DNA of 64,000 nucleotides, taken from assembly GCA_018907035.1 (NCBI GenBank), contig JACCIC010000035.1:2625001-2689000 (forward strand), read 5' to 3'. Of the stretch, positions 1 through 12,299 are shown piece by piece. The notes under the pieces were generated by a model, which did no database searches, was not told the origin of the DNA, and worked only from the letters and a program-made list of their open reading frames with translations. Every line of letters starts with the position of its first letter. The stretch's first letter is position 1. The stretch comes from Sycobia sp. Sy_11 (lineage: Eukaryota; Arthropoda; Insecta; Hymenoptera; Epichrysomallidae). The translations under genes were made by a program, and so were the position numbers.

Positions 1-136
1 CCGCGCCTCTCTGCGCCGTGCGGGATACGGCCCAGAGAGAACGAGAGAGACTGACGGCGAGAGAGGAGGAGGGGGGGGGGTCAGAAAAAAGTTTTCGTAC
101 AGACCACTGATAGCCGCGAGGGAGAGAAATTACGCG

Positions 137-201
<65 letters not shown>
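137..201. repeat. (TA)n microsatellite, 65 bp
   Basis: Alternating TA with one C at 145; among the longest TA arrays in the window. Confidence 0.95.
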
Positions 202-203
<2 letters not shown>

Positions 204-1032
204 CTGCGTTGAATTGCCGCGGAGAATCGAGAAGGTCTCGCTGCAGCTCCTCGTAGTGCGGCTGTGGCATGCCAAAGAGAGTTCGCGGCTCGTCTTTCTC
301 TTTATCCCCCGCCGTCCCCCGTCCCCCTCTCCCAAGCCGCCAGATCGCGCGCACTTCGGTCTTTTTTGCGCGGTTCTCCTTTGGCCGCTCGTAATTTTCA
401 ATATAATTTACGACCGCGTCGCGGCACGGCGGCGACTCGCCGCGATCGAGCTTGTGCGCGCGCGCACGTACGCGTTCACAGACACATTTACATATACATG
501 TACGCGCTTCGTTCTCGTTATAATATTAGGGTTTCGAATTTTTGAAACGGACGATGGCCCGACGAGACTCGTTACGACTTTCGCTCTTTGCGCTGTTCAA
601 AAAGCCATTTCGCGATATTTCGCTGCAGCCGCGAACTAATTTTCAAAGTTATGCGCGATCAAATAAAAAAAAAAAAAAAAAAAAATTCCTTCTCACTTTG
701 GATTACGTACGGGAAATCATGTCGCGAACAGTTGGGATGGCAAAAAGCACGATATATAGATAGGCATACCAGTTAAACTTATATGAAGGGAGAAGTAACT
801 TTGCAATTATATAGTGTAGTTTCTCTCCGAAACTTTTTGTATCATACATATACATGCATATGTATATGTATATAGATAGGTACACGATGTAATTTAATAA
901 TTAGGATGTCAGTTCTCCGGGACTGCTTTCGCGGCGCGCAAATTGAATTACTATTTGATTGAAAGTCCATAAAATTTATGTAGTCTACAATTATCCGCGC
1001 TTAGTTCGTCGCGCGTGACGCGCGCGCAGGTA

Positions 1033-1034
<2 letters not shown>
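202..1034. other. Unique DNA with one poly(A) run
   Basis: Moderately GC-rich at first (CG runs near 450-475), then AT-rich. A 21-bp poly(A) lies at 665-685 and short TA-rich stretches at 845-875. The frames over 214-639 are not convincing coding sequence. Confidence 0.6.

Positions 1035-1071
<37 letters not shown>
1035..1071. repeat. (TA)n microsatellite, 37 bp
   Basis: Pure TA alternation following a CG-rich stretch. Confidence 0.95.
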
Positions 1072-1076
<5 letters not shown>

Positions 1077-1310
1077 GCATACACACACAGATTACTGCGG
1101 TAAGTGCCAAACGCTGCGTACTCACGTATACCCGCCCCGTTTTTGCGCGCGGCAAAAAGCGGAACTGTAAAACAGTGGGAGCGCGAACATACACGCTGTG
1201 TGTCTGTGTGCGCGCGCGCGTGTGCGTGGATCGATCAAAAGCCAAGAGCGAGAGCGCTAGCGAATTCGCGATGCTGAAACGAGCGTATGTCCGCGTGCGA
1301 CGGGAATCTA

Positions 1311-1313
<3 letters not shown>

Positions 1314-1365
<52 letters not shown>
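1314..1365. repeat. (TA)n microsatellite, about 51 bp
   Basis: Pure alternation; a CG/GT alternating stretch lies just upstream at 1,196-1,227. Confidence 0.95.
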
Positions 1366-1370
<5 letters not shown>

Positions 1371-1707
1371 GTTCGTCGGCGAATACGCGCAGGTACGGGA
1401 GAGACGGGGATGGGGGCCATTTCGGCATGCGGTGTACGCAGGTATATGCGTAAACGCGTGTACAAATGCGCGGATTGATACGTGGACGCGAAAACTAGCT
1501 GTTACATATAGGGTATACCAAGTTGCGTGTATTGTATATGTCGATGGAATTTCACTTTCCCGAAATGAGGGCATACGTGCCCAAGTAGTAAATCGGGCGC
1601 TGAACTTTCGTTTTAGTGTATATCTCGATAAATGCGATAAGTGAGGTAAATATTATATGTATCTATATCGCTAGATATTAATTAATGGGAAAGATACGCT
1701 TTGTCGC

Positions 1708-1738
<31 letters not shown>

Positions 1739-2340
1739 TAAAAAATTCGGCAATGATAACGAATTTATCACTGTGTGTATACGCATATTTGCGTAATGCG
1801 TCAATCTTTCCGTCTATCAGAACATGCTGGTAAGAATGAAAAATAAATAAATAAATGAGCGTTCGGTGTACGCAATAAGCGTACATGGACAGGCGTATGT
1901 AGCCGGTGAGCCCCGTAGAAAAAAAAAACGCGCACGCGCATGACCAAGCAGTATCGACCATAACGCCACCGATCCGTAAACAACCACGTTTTACCAATAC
2001 ACGCGATCGACAATATTTTCTGATTGGTCGCATTTCATAAATCCGTATTAATGTCAAGAACAGGGTACAATGTCATATTCTCTATAAATCGAATAAGTGA
2101 AAATTTAATTTCATTCAACTTATCGACGAGTGATTATACATTTTGTTGTGAGTATTTTTTAATTTAATTAAATTAAATTTCGTAAATTTTCACAATTTAG
2201 ATATGATCTCAAAGTTCAAAGTATAACATAATGATAAATATACACGAAGAGCTGGTATATGTCCGCCACAAATCTATTTACACTTAGATGTTGTCCGAGA
2301 TTTTGCAGCGAGTATACATATATAATACGCTTTATTATGC

Positions 2341-2342
<2 letters not shown>
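1366..2342. other. Mostly unique DNA, no gene seen
   Basis: Contains a short (GT)n at about 1,709-1,732, a 9-bp poly(A) at 1,920-1,928 and an AATTT-rich patch at 2,155-2,185. Confidence 0.6.

Positions 2343-2398
<56 letters not shown>
2343..2398. repeat. (AT)n microsatellite, 56 bp
   Basis: Pure alternation in AT-rich surroundings. Confidence 0.95.
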
Positions 2399-2401
<3 letters not shown>

Positions 2402-2581
2402 TTCTGTCGGAACGCACCAAACAGCTGATACTACGGTTCGCGCGCGGTTCTCGTCTTATTTTGTTGGTCGAATGTCCCGTCCGGCAGCACCTGTTCGCCA
2501 CTGCAGCTGGCATCCGCGCGCTCCTTCGACACGCGGCTTATGGAATAAGGGGGGCAGCAGCGACGACAGGGAGGAGATATA

Positions 2582-2584
<3 letters not shown>

Positions 2585-2632
<48 letters not shown>

Positions 2633-2650
2633 TGTATATATATATACATA
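2585..2650. repeat. (TA)n microsatellite, interrupted
   Basis: 46 bp of TA, then ctg, then a second 17-bp TA run. Confidence 0.95.
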
Positions 2651-3614
2651 TAAACGTAAACAAGAGAGGGAGGTATTTAGCGATACTACTGAAACTCCAG
2701 CTTAGACGGTGTATGGACTTTTCGCGCACGAGCACGACGGGTGCGTACCAAGGAATATATAAATTTAACCATTTACATAATGTATATGGATGGGGGGGGG
2801 TGAGATACGAAGACCTCGCGAAACTTGGTCTCTGCGACCCGTTCTTGGAGGTCATCGAGACTTCTATGATACTTCTCACGAGAGCCCCCGAATTGTTAAA
2901 CTGCGCTGATTTTGCGGCGCTCGGCTACCCTCACCCTGTCTATTATGTATCCCTAGACCCTATTATATACAGTTGCACGGTGTTCGTAGAAACAATCGCC
3001 GCGGACCCTTTTCTAGGCTGAGCTCGGGAAGAAAGAGAGCGATAGAGCCCTGATCCGAACATGGGAGTATTATATGCGGGACCGAACGGTATCCAAAGAG
3101 GGAGGGAGAGAGAGAGAGAGAGAGAGACAGAGAGAGAGATGGAAGACAATGGTGGTTTGTTTGGTTTCATGCGCGTGTGATAGAAAACTACCGGTCGACC
3201 AATTGTTTTTTTTTTTTCGGCGCGCTTGTTTCTTCCTCATTGTTATTCGCCAATTGTAATTGCCGCGGCGCGCGCGTGTGTATACGTGTACGGAGTGTGC
3301 GTTGGGAATAGCGGGGACAACTGCTTGAACGACATAAAGGGGACATATATTTTCGGCGGAACTTTGGACGTTCGAGTGATTCGAATATGCAGAATGCGGA
3401 GATGTCGATTCTTATAATGTACGTGCGAAATTTTATCGGGAGTCCGCATGAGTGCTTTTGCATAATGTGCAAACACACACGCGCACGTGCGGGAATACAC
3501 ACACACACACACAGAAGTATATAAAGTAACACGACAAAGTAATGTATATAATACACGCATGCCATAATAATACATTCGCGAACGTATAGGATAAGAACGA
3601 TCGATCATTATACG

Positions 3615-3617
<3 letters not shown>
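2651..3617. other. Unique DNA with short arrays
   Basis: 2,700-3,020 is a microsatellite-free block with a long + frame reading through it, not recognised. An imperfect (GA)n lies at 3,101-3,140, a 12-bp poly(T) at 3,206-3,217, and a short (AC)n at 3,496-3,514. Confidence 0.6.

Positions 3618-3661
<44 letters not shown>
3618..3661. repeat. (TA)n microsatellite, 44 bp
   Basis: Pure alternation. Confidence 0.95.
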
Positions 3662-3663
<2 letters not shown>

Positions 3664-4418
3664 CGGTGGTAACGGTCGACCGGCTCCTTCACTTCCTCTA
3701 TTTGAATCGCGCGATCATTCGGATTTATCGAAGGCAAACCCCTCCTCTTCCTGGTAATCAATCCGTTACGAGAGAGTACAGGTAATTTTCGCGCATAAGA
3801 GACCGATGGTGAAAGGCGTAGACGTCTTCCTCCTGGTTTACCGTTGGAAGATGCCGCGTCTCCTTTTCATTCTTTCGTTATTGTTTCTCTTTTTTCTTTT
3901 TTTTTTTTTGGAATAGTCAACTAAGACACGCCGCAAAAGAAAGAGCCCTTATGATAAATGCATATAAAGATGACCCCGTAAGCGTGCACGGGGCGACGGG
4001 GAAATAAAGGGAAGGAGGAGCGCGTCCCTGTTTGCCATTCGACATTTCACGCGTCCGGGATGCTCGATAATGATTTATGATACACCCGCTCGGCGGGGCG
4101 AATATATTGCTGGAAAGTCGATCGGGCAGGGAATTGTCCCATAAAACGGGGCCGAACGCGACACCGCTCGCGTAGGTATCGGCGAACGGTTCTCGTCTCA
4201 TCATTGGGCTGCGCCTCCCCCCCCCCCATGTAAATATATCCTTGCCGTTAATTGTCCGGAGATGTTCTAATAGAGGAATGATCATGCCTTGGGCGATAAT
4301 ATTAGCGAGAAAAAGCGGCAGGCCGTGAATTAGTTAATTAGACGCGGACGGGGAGAGTTTCTGTAAATGACGCGTGGAAACGTTGCTGCTGTCGTCGCCA
4401 CCGCCTCGGGCCTCTCTC

Positions 4419-4465
<47 letters not shown>

Positions 4466-5609
4466 ACACATTCTTCGTACAGCTGCATGCATATATATTC
4501 AAACGCACGCACGCACACGCACGCGCGAACGCACACACCGAGCGGATATCCTTCGAGCGTGCCTGTGCGAGCGCGGCTCGCCGACCACGAGCGCCGCGAC
4601 GTTCAGCCGCGTGCGGAAGGCGAGCGCGGCGCGCACGGCGCATAAACGAGCGAGGCTTTTACGCCATCCGCAGCGCTGGCGCGTAACCTCGTCCAAGGCT
4701 ATACGTCAAGGGGCCCCGCGCTTTATTAATCTTAGCCGCGCTCGTGGCAGAAAAGCCCGCGGAATAATTTAACGACTTTTCAATGCGTAGATACGGATTA
4801 TAGGGGCCTTTTCTCGTGTGCACAGTACGCGCGTTCGCGTTGCGAGCAGTCGCGCTATTTTTTTTTTTTTTTTTTTGTTCTCCCCGTGTTTCTGCACTTT
4901 TCCGCCGTTCTTTTTTAAACGGAGCAGCACCTGCCTGCAACCCCCCTCCCCGCCCTTTTAGCTTGTACCGAGTTCATGCAAGCTTTCAAGGTTGATCCCT
5001 CTCCACTCGACGTCGGATCGGTGCAGAAAAAAATAGGTCTTTCCATATAGAAATGTACAGGAGCGCACTGCGAGCGCGCGCTTGTTATTTTCGACCGGCA
5101 GTTCAGAGACAGCGGCAAGAGCAGTAGTTAGTACCTTTTTCAAGTTGCAACAATCGTGGATTATAATAATTTTGCTCCCGAGCGAGGAGATAAGTAGCTG
5201 ATTTGCATCGATGTAAATAAACAGTGACGTATTGGAAAGGCTATTTAGCCGAATGGATAATTAAGTCCTGTTCTGCTTCTCCACCAACGACTGTATAATT
5301 TAGCCGGGCCACTCGTCCCACTCGCTCACTTACTATTTCTCTCTTTCTCTCTCTACTTCTAAAATAAACCGTTTCCTTAATATACAAGCGAGCAGAATCA
5401 GCGAGCTATAATGATAATTATATAGTGTCTGAGTCACGCCTAGAAAGCGCTCACGCTCCACGCTTGTTCGGGAGCCAAATGCGCGAAACGTCCAAGACAG
5501 TATAGTCACGGTGAGTGATAGAGCAAGAGAGAGAGAGAGGGGGGGGGGGTAAAACAAGTTCCAGATCACTTGACGCTGGGACTCCGCGGAGCATTGATTT
5601 TGCGCAGCT

Positions 5610-5612
<3 letters not shown>
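3662..5612. other. Mixed unique DNA, no gene seen
   Basis: Pyrimidine-rich 3,820-3,910; GC-rich with CG runs 4,540-4,720; a 17-bp T run at 4,858-4,875; a G9 run at 5,531-5,539. Frames here are open only through low complexity. Confidence 0.55.
4422..4463. repeat. (CT)n microsatellite, about 42 bp
   Basis: One of the few arrays with the pyrimidine strand on +. Confidence 0.95.

Positions 5613-5661
<49 letters not shown>
5613..5661. repeat. (TA)n microsatellite, 49 bp
   Basis: Pure alternation. Confidence 0.95.
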
Positions 5662-5663
<2 letters not shown>

Positions 5664-5877
5664 AATATTTAAGTGGACAAACGTATTTAACGAAAGTTAT
5701 TATGTGTACATATATACACAATTATATACACGCATACGTGTATCTATCTGCAAAAGGACCGCGCGCGGTCACGCAATGGTTGGCCGGCTAATGGCCTGGC
5801 TTATGCACATAATAGTTAACGTTAATATGTCGACGATATCGCACACCTTAAGGACAACGGTCGTCGTTCGTTTTAGG

Positions 5878-5878
<1 letters not shown>

Positions 5879-5915
<37 letters not shown>
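5879..5915. repeat. (TA)n microsatellite, 37 bp
   Basis: Pure alternation, followed by a CG-rich block at 5,945-6,140. Confidence 0.95.
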
Positions 5916-5918
<3 letters not shown>

Positions 5919-6983
5919 GCCAGGCCGTAAGAATAATTAGGAAACGGCGCGCGGCGCCCGCGCGGTAAACCGATCGCCCGAACCCGCGCGCCCGCGCGAG
6001 ACGCTAATGGCGGGCGACGCCAGTCTTAATATTATTTTAACGAGGCCTGCGAGCGACTCCGGCTCGTGCGTCGAAGCTTACGGCGATTGTTGTCTCGGAA
6101 TGCGCCTCGGTCGTTTCCGCGGGACTCGCGGCGCCCCAATGACCGTCCTCGCGACATTGTTTAAATATATAGATGCATTATGAGCGAAAAGCTCGCAACG
6201 TCCCGTTTATCGGGACTCCTCGCTCTTTCTCCCCTTGGATTTTCCGCTCTCACGAGCGAGCCGCGTTGCATCTAAAGCGGCGCTCCTGTCGGTATGTACT
6301 GATGTAGTGAGAGAGAGAGAGAGAGAGAGAGGGAGGGGAGAGGACGAGCGCCAGCGAAAGAGAGAGGTCCACTCCTTTCCTATAGCAATCTATGCCAAGG
6401 AAATGCGTGGCTGATTTCCTTTTTCTCTCTATATTTATACCTCTGTTTATACTCTCCTTCAAGGAAAGAGCCGACGCCGCGCCGCCGTGGCCGCCGTGGC
6501 CGCCGTCGACGTCGTTATAATAAACTCGGCCGCGGGGAGGGGAACGCGGCGCTGGGCGCGCGAGCGAGCCTCGACGAGGGCGTCGACGACGACGGCGACG
6601 ACGGTGACGACGCCAAAGGAGCGCGCGCACCGCGAGATCCCGCAAGGAGAGCCGCGACGATGACGAAATTCAGAAACGAGGCATGAAGATTTTCTCAAGG
6701 ACCGACCGCCGACGATGGAAAAACGAAAGGCGCGCGCGCGCGCCGATGTGGCCGCGTTATATTAGTGGCGGCTGTACAACGCGCGGCGCGCGTGCCGCTG
6801 ATGCGAGAGCTTCTTGCGCACGTTACGCACGCGCCAGTGTGTGTGTGTGTGTGTGTGTGTGTGCCTATGTATATGCGTATAGGCGTCCCGTCCTTACAGG
6901 CGCGCGAGTCGAGCCCGCAAATCGCTCGTTCGCTCGCTCGCGGCAGTCGCTATCTCTCGGCAAAAGCAATTCGCTCGCGGTTT
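5916..6983. other. GC-rich unique DNA with short arrays
   Basis: GC-rich at 5,945-6,140 and 6,470-6,830. (GA)n at 6,308-6,331, GCC/GAC trinucleotide-like runs at 6,480-6,615, (GT)n at 6,837-6,863. No supported exon. Confidence 0.55.
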
Positions 6984-7756
6984 ATATACAGGATGTCTCA
7001 GATGTAAGTGTGCATCTCTTGGAGGACTGCACTTCCGATTTCTCTTACTTTGCGTCGACTTTTGTTCGAAGTATGTTTATTTTCTTTTATTCTAGGTATC
7101 GCAAGAAGCATACATGTAATGTAAACATTTTGAAAGAAAATCGAACGAGAGCTTTCATTTCCGAGGCTCATGCGTTAAGTACTTGTAAGCAGGAGCAATA
7201 ATTGGTAGAGAGTAGGGACGCTCGTGCACAAGCAGGTGCACTTAAGATATAGTAATATACAATTCGATAAAAGTACAGCTTGATTTTGGGTCGTAATGTG
7301 CCAATGCTTATGTATATTCGTTGACGTGCATTACTGTAGCACATTCGCTATTCAGAAGACGGGCCAGGGAATATAGGCGAGATTGGCAAATACACCAATA
7401 GTGCCGTCAGAGTAGTACTGTTCATTGTGGATTGCATATGATTGTTGCTAGTGCGCTCAGCATTGCATCTCTGGAGAAGCATACTGTGCATTATTATAAC
7501 GATTACAGCACGTCTTGTCGACTATTACCAGCGCTATTTCATCCAATTGCCGATTTTTATCGGGAATCGCGTAAAAGTCTTCGGTCGCCTTTTCGCTTGT
7601 TCCAGTGCCCCATTCGAGTCGATGCCGACCCATCGTTTATAATCATCGGCACACACAGCGCGCGAGCGAACATATTGCAAATAGTAAAAATGCATATTTT
7701 CCTCTTAACGAAACAGCTTGCATTGCGTTTATTTATTTCCGAAACACCCTCTATAT
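6984..7756. mobile_element. Probable decayed element with terminal inverted repeats
   Basis: The left end (atatacaggatgtctcaga, from 6,984) and the reverse complement of the right end (atatagagggtgtttcgga, ending at 7,756) match over 19 positions with four differences, mostly transitions. The interior of about 770 bp is nearly free of microsatellites, unlike its surroundings. No transposase was recognised; a 113-codon frame at 7,432-7,773 resembles nothing I know. Target-site duplication could not be set because both flanks are TA/T-rich. A short non-autonomous DNA transposon is the likeliest reading. Confidence 0.35.
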
Positions 7757-8361
7757 TTCGAGAGAGTGGGTAATTCAAGACAACGTATAGCAGGGGGCGC
7801 TCCGAACAGTTGCACTGCGCGTTCCATTTGTCAAAGCTGGCGAGGCGTAAGGGTCGCCACGTATTAGCCGTTGTTCCAGGTTTTTCGTATTTTTTTTCGC
7901 ATTTTGCGGTGCGCGCGGAATTTATTAATTATATATTTTCCATTCGGAGCGCACAGTTCGCCTAACCGTCGCCGGCTTATAGAATCCAATTATCCATTTT
8001 ATAGGATACATTTACGCGAGGCAGGCGCTGAGGCGCGCGTTATTGTGACGAGGCACGCGCTCGTGACATACGAGCAGCGACAGATCTGGCGAGATTGCGA
8101 AAGAGTTTCGCTCTTGCTGCTTATGTCAAGAATTCATAATATACTCGGATGAATCGTTTAATTTGAAATCGCGCGATATTACGGGCAGAACGCGCGCCGA
8201 TGCTGGCGTTTTTATACGTACACGCGTATGTAATATAGCAACAGCTGTCGATACGGCAGCGAGCGATACGAAATGCGGGGCGATAAGATCGCGCGATTAA
8301 GAGCGGAAGTGCGCGTTATTCCAGGTGAGTCGGGCGCAGAACAATAGACCCGTGCGTGCGC
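7757..8361. other. Unique DNA, no feature seen
   Basis: No arrays longer than 12 bp. Frames are short and resemble no known family. Confidence 0.5.
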
Positions 8362-8365
8362 TATA

Positions 8366-8416
<51 letters not shown>
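8362..8416. repeat. (TA)n microsatellite, 55 bp, one break
   Basis: A doubled T near 8,372 breaks an otherwise pure alternation. Confidence 0.95.
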
Positions 8417-8420
<4 letters not shown>

Positions 8421-8805
8421 ACGAATGTATAACAGTGTCGCAGATATCGCTCGCAAATCGCGGCACGTTTCAAGAGCTTCGGGCCTATACGCGCGCGTTT
8501 ACCGATGTCGCTAGATAGTCGGTATGCCGATGATGATGTGCGCGTGCATTCTCCGGCGACGGGCGCGCGGTTCCGAAGGCCATCGCCGCGGCGTGCCTCG
8601 CAAAGTAGGACTCGCCGGAGCGATCGAGCGAGCGAGCGAGCAATCGGGGACGTAAGGCTGCGTGCGAGCGACGTGCGGGATTTATCGGGCGAGCGCGGCG
8701 CTCGTTATCGCGAAAACAAACGCCCACGCATTGAGACTACACTCTCTCACTCGCTCTCTCTCTCTCTCCTCCTGATATGATATTATTCGCATGCGCGCGT
8801 GTGTG

Positions 8806-8807
<2 letters not shown>
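8417..8807. other. GC-rich unique DNA
   Basis: Contains a short GCGA-type tetranucleotide repeat at about 8,620-8,640 and a short (CT)n at 8,740-8,768. Confidence 0.55.

Positions 8808-8857
<50 letters not shown>
8808..8857. repeat. (TA)n to (TG)n compound array
   Basis: 42 bp of TA passing straight into a short TG run. Confidence 0.95.
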
Positions 8858-9884
8858 ATATGGATGTTTACACCAATCTTAATATCGCGTTCTTATTTAT
8901 TCGACGACCCCGAGAGAGCGCTCCATCGCGGCGGGGTTCAGTGACCCGAATTATATTCACGACTCCTTCCCGCGGCCTTCGGCGAGAGCGCGCCAAACGT
9001 AGCCAGTCAAAGGCTACAATATCACATTGTAATAGACGCGGCGACTTGTCCGCTCGCGTGCACACGATCTTATAAATCCGCTGCAAGTCGTCCTTTACAC
9101 GTAGGGATACGCATGCGCATAAATCATCGTCAACGGGATACCGCGCGCAGAGAGCCTTTTTCCTCTCTGTATATCGGATTCATTGTAAAATCAAACTCTT
9201 TCCACCGTGTGAGGCACTGTCTATACACATGGCGTATGTAAATATAGCACCGGCAATAAATTAAGACGGGTCGTGCAGCGGTCAGCGAGGCTTCGACGAC
9301 CGCCAAGAGGTGAGGGCGTAAGAGGAGGAGGAGGAGGAGGAGCTTTGGACGAGAGCCTCCAGTGCGGTCCGAGTTCCCGATTATATATAGATCATTTCGT
9401 TATAACAAAGCGAACGGGTGCTGCGTGCGCGTGCGCGTCTGGAGAGCTTCTGCGATGGTGTAGCTCTTTGTAACTATAGCTTGGGTTCGAGGGGGGGGGG
9501 GTGCACGGATGGGAGAGCACACAAAGCTGAATTTTCGAGCGATGGCCTTTGCGCGCGTGCGCGCTCGTCTCGCGGATATCCTCTCCTAATAAACCGCGGC
9601 GCGCTCTCTTTTTGCGATATACAGCACTATAAATATCTCGCACTCGCTTCTTTATACGCTCCGCTGTGTAAACTTTTTAAACCCTTGCCTCGCCCCGATC
9701 GAGCGTCCATTCCTCGAATTTCACCCATTAGGGATTTTGTGCAGGGACCCGCACCCATCGCACCCGTACCGCACGGGGGTAAATAAATGTAAATATAGGC
9801 CAGTCCCCGGACTTTGCTCTTGCCCATTTCCAAGAGACTACGTCCGACCTACCGACGTCCGACCCAACCTTCGGCCTCACCCTA

Positions 9885-9886
<2 letters not shown>
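8858..9886. other. Mixed unique DNA
   Basis: Includes a (GGA)n run at about 9,324-9,341 and a G10 run at 9,491-9,500. 9,680-9,880 is unusually C-rich unique sequence with no recognised product. Confidence 0.55.

Positions 9887-9933
<47 letters not shown>
9887..9933. repeat. (TA)n microsatellite, 47 bp
   Basis: Pure alternation between two C-rich unique blocks. Confidence 0.95.
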
Positions 9934-9935
<2 letters not shown>

Positions 9936-10108
9936 ACCGCACTTTCTCCGATTGCTATATTGCTATATTGTTCGGGAGCCCGGGGGTCAGTAAAGTCGGC
10001 AGAAGTAAGGCCTGCGCCCCCTTCGCTAATTAAATGACCCTCTTTGGTTGACGTCAGACCGACGTTAAAGTGCCCCATGTATCGATTATTGGAGTATATA
10101 TTATTGTG

Positions 10109-10156
<48 letters not shown>
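10109..10156. repeat. (TA)n microsatellite, 48 bp
   Basis: One G interruption at about 10,124. Confidence 0.95.
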
Positions 10157-10159
<3 letters not shown>

Positions 10160-10497
10160 GGGAGGGGGCAGGAACCGAAGCGGAACAAGAACGCGCGACG
10201 ACGTGCGAGAAACTTTTGGTCGTGTAGAGGGAGCGGGGTTGCATGTGTGTGCGCGCGCGCGCGTACAATTTATAATAATAATGATGCGAGGGCGACGGAA
10301 CGCGCTTATATATGAGTCCGGACGCGACGCGTGTAACGCGAGTGCCGTACAAGTATATCATAATGTAGATAAGCGTGGCGAACACGCGCGCAAAGAAGAG
10401 AAAAAGAGGAAGAGGTGCGAGAAGCGAGAAGAAAGGGAAGAGACGAGGGAGAATCGTGTATACGCACATACACACATGCACGAGTGCATGTACAGCG

Positions 10498-10500
<3 letters not shown>

Positions 10501-10558
<58 letters not shown>

Positions 10559-10564
10559 GAGAGA
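10501..10564. repeat. (GA)n microsatellite, 64 bp
   Basis: 52 bp pure, one T, then further GA; the flanks are purine-rich from 10,385 to 10,612. Confidence 0.95.
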
Positions 10565-10616
10565 AAAGAGAGGGAGGAAGGAAAGGCGAAGAATGAAGAG
10601 GAGACGGAGGAGGTAC

Positions 10617-10660
10617 TATATATATATATGTGTGTGTGAGTGTGTGTGTGAGTGTGTGCA

Positions 10661-10706
<46 letters not shown>
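10617..10706. repeat. (TA)n-(GT)n-(TA)n compound array
   Basis: A short TA run, GT-rich 10,630-10,659, then 43 bp of pure TA from 10,664. Confidence 0.95.
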
Positions 10707-10712
<6 letters not shown>

Positions 10713-12244
10713 CGTATATAAGAGAGTCCCGGAGAGTGCAGACAATGAACAATCGTACATTGTTACGAGTTATAGCATTGTTACTCCACCGTGCCTCGGC
10801 CATGTTCACATAATTAGGCTGTAAATGTTTCGAGACAATCACTATTGTTTTCCCCTCTCTGTTATATATATATATATATATACATATATACATTCACCTA
10901 TGGATCGAGAGAGGCGCCGTCCTCCGTTTCGTGCCTCTGTTGCTGCTGTGACTACCATATGTGTATATATATATATATATATATACATACATACACGTAT
11001 AATGTGCATATATGAGCGAGCTGTAGTGTCTGTACCTCCTCCCTCCACCGCCCTTCACCCCCCGACTCATGCGATCGCCTACTTCCTCCGGCGGTGCGCG
11101 CGGCGGGACTGCGCATCCTCTCGCGACTGATCCGATCTTCTCACAGGTTGCGCCGTCGCTGCTTCGGCCTCTCCTTCCTCTCCTACGCTCGTCGTCGTCC
11201 GCGTGCGAAGGAAGGGGGGGAAGGGAGGGGGGACCGGCGAGCCTTCAAGGTCAAGCCCAAACGAAAGCGAAAGCTACGAAAATATAATATCCGCCCCCTC
11301 GCCGTTGCAGCCGTCGCCGCCGTTTTGTTTCTGTTCGCAAAGTGCAAGTTATTATACATTATGGTGCAGAATCTGATGTACAGATGTTTTGCTTCTCTCC
11401 TCGTACAATATCTTGTTTTCTTTTATTTTTTTCATTCTTCTTCTTTTATTTTTTCATGTAATCAATCTAAAGAACAGGTTTCTTTCCGGCGACTTCCCAG
11501 CCGATTAATCGTACGATATTAATAGGATGGAAATCGGAGGATCGGTTCTGAAAAATGCTTCCGGCCGAATTCGAGTAGATAGCGCGTATCTGGTAATTAT
11601 AATAATCGTCGTAAATTTGATAAATACGGAATGCCCGATGTATAAGATCGGCTTTCGCCCGTTATAATCTGCTCTGCCATGTCTACGTGCGATCGTCGGG
11701 CATTTATACGGGAGCGCAAAGCTAAAGCGTGCAAGCCTCGAAGATACCCAGGGACTGGCAAAGTGATAGCGAGGCTTGAGCTTTCGAAGAAAAAATGCTC
11801 GCAATCAGACCGAGATTATTAACATAAAAAAAAAATAAAGAAAAAAATATGAGTGAAGCGGGATCGCATTACGTTCGTTCCCGTACGTTTATAACGTGCG
11901 CAACGAATAAATTATTAGAAATCTCTGCAGCGCCACTCCCAAGGAAATAAACCGAGTATTATACAGATAAGCACACCGTTGCTCGCCAAAAAAAAAACCA
12001 AAAAAAAAAAAAAAAAAAACGAGAGGCTTCCTGATCGAGTCTATCGGACGAATGTACAGTACGCAAATTGCAGATCGTCACATTTACCATAAGCTCCCGA
12101 ATCAAAACCGAAAGTGTAACGCGGCCTCTCGCGGCGGTGTCGCGCATGACGCGTGTCCCCTTTTGTCCCCAACGAGCGCGAGAGGCCTGTCTCATAATAA
12201 ATAATACGTCATCGCGCCGACTGTTATAGTCGTGTAATTATAAA

Positions 12245-12258
<14 letters not shown>
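10707..12258. other. Unique DNA with short arrays, no gene seen
   Basis: Short TA runs at 10,863-10,881 and 10,967-10,985; GC-rich 11,040-11,340; A-rich runs at 11,826-11,848 and 11,989-12,019. Confidence 0.55.

Positions 12259-12296
<38 letters not shown>
12246..12296. repeat. (GC)7 to (GA)n compound array
   Basis: 14 bp of pure GC passing into about 38 bp of GA. Confidence 0.95.

Positions 12297-12299
<3 letters not shown>

Noticed and set aside
2461..3021. 186-codon + frame
   Set aside because: Half is the TA array. The remainder shows no recognised domain.
7432..7773. 113-codon + frame inside the TIR element as a transposase
   Set aside because: No catalytic motif or family resemblance, and it runs past the right terminal repeat.
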